From assembly GCF_026191115.1 (NCBI RefSeq), contig NZ_JAPHOT010000001.1, positions 1,741,501 to 1,805,500 of the forward strand: a stretch of DNA of 64,000 nucleotides, given 5' to 3'. The translations under genes and the position numbers were made by a program. The DNA is from Legionella sp. PATHC035. GTDB lineage: Bacteria; Pseudomonadota; Gammaproteobacteria; Legionellales; Legionellaceae. Below the pieces are notes generated by a model. That model had not been told where the DNA came from and did not search any database. It worked only from the letters and a program-made list of their open reading frames with translations. Of this stretch, positions 63,876 through 64,000 are shown piece by piece (positions within the stretch are counted from its first letter, which is position 1; each line of letters starts with the position of its first letter).

Positions 63876-64000
63876 AAGATATCCACATAAAACAATCAGT
63901 TATAATTAATATTTATATATAATTTATAAATGCATTCGAGATCCTGGTAATAAATGATCATGGGGCATTTAACCAAATATTAAGTTCATATTTTTCTCCC

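Overview
The window looks like a chromosomal segment of a Legionella species or a close relative. It is AT-rich and mixes ordinary gammaproteobacterial metabolism with many large, signal-peptide-less, eukaryote-like proteins (ankyrin repeats, a Rab-like fold, a cholera-toxin-like ADP-ribosyltransferase, C-terminal CaaX boxes). Those proteins are what one expects of Dot/Icm type IV effectors. All names below come from reading motifs in the sequence; no database search was run.

Layout. 0.1-3.3 kb: a predicted mono-ADP-ribosyltransferase, a decayed tspO fragment and an ankyrin protein ending in CNVM. 3.5-10.1 kb: a low-oxygen module (hemN, cydX, cydB, cydA on the minus strand; an FNR-type regulator and a fatty acid desaturase on the plus strand) with FNR-like boxes in both intergenic spaces. 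10.2-17.2 kb: an effector-like block with two proteins resembling CheD/CNF/BLF1 cysteine deamidases, a pseudo-GTPase with a membrane anchor and a 1009-residue ankyrin protein. 17.4-23.2 kb: a DNA photo-repair cluster (DUF3429, SDR, Fe-S photolyase, TspO, epimerase, CPD photolyase). 24.9-28.8 kb: a type I-secretion-like TolC/HlyD/ABC operon whose ABC subunit has lost its ATPase motifs. 28.9-36.5 kb: a LysR gene divergent from a DabB-DabA inorganic-carbon transporter, a PII-like protein, a DUF6671 protein and purE-purK, which suggests a bicarbonate supply-and-use operon.

36.7-54.2 kb is accessory: fasciclin, GAF-GGDEF, acetyltransferases, a LuxR regulator, effector candidates, MFS and arsenite-type carriers, and several gene fragments. 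A palindromic repeat family with ends reading GGGGTCAGGCC recurs about ten times between 17 and 53 kb. One copy interrupts an effector-like gene and supplies its stop codon; another sits at the truncated 5' end of a gene remnant.

54.2-64 kb looks like a decayed, AT-rich island: a resolvase fragment, two lone tRNA/tmRNA 3' ends flanking a secreted GH81 beta-1,3-glucanase, 0.12-kb direct repeats at 55.0 and 63.6 kb, an ApeA-like HEPN protein, a HigBA-type toxin-antitoxin pair, and a DUF4238 gene split by a complete IS407-group (IS3 family) element with 4-bp target duplications. No rRNA, complete tRNA or CRISPR array was seen.
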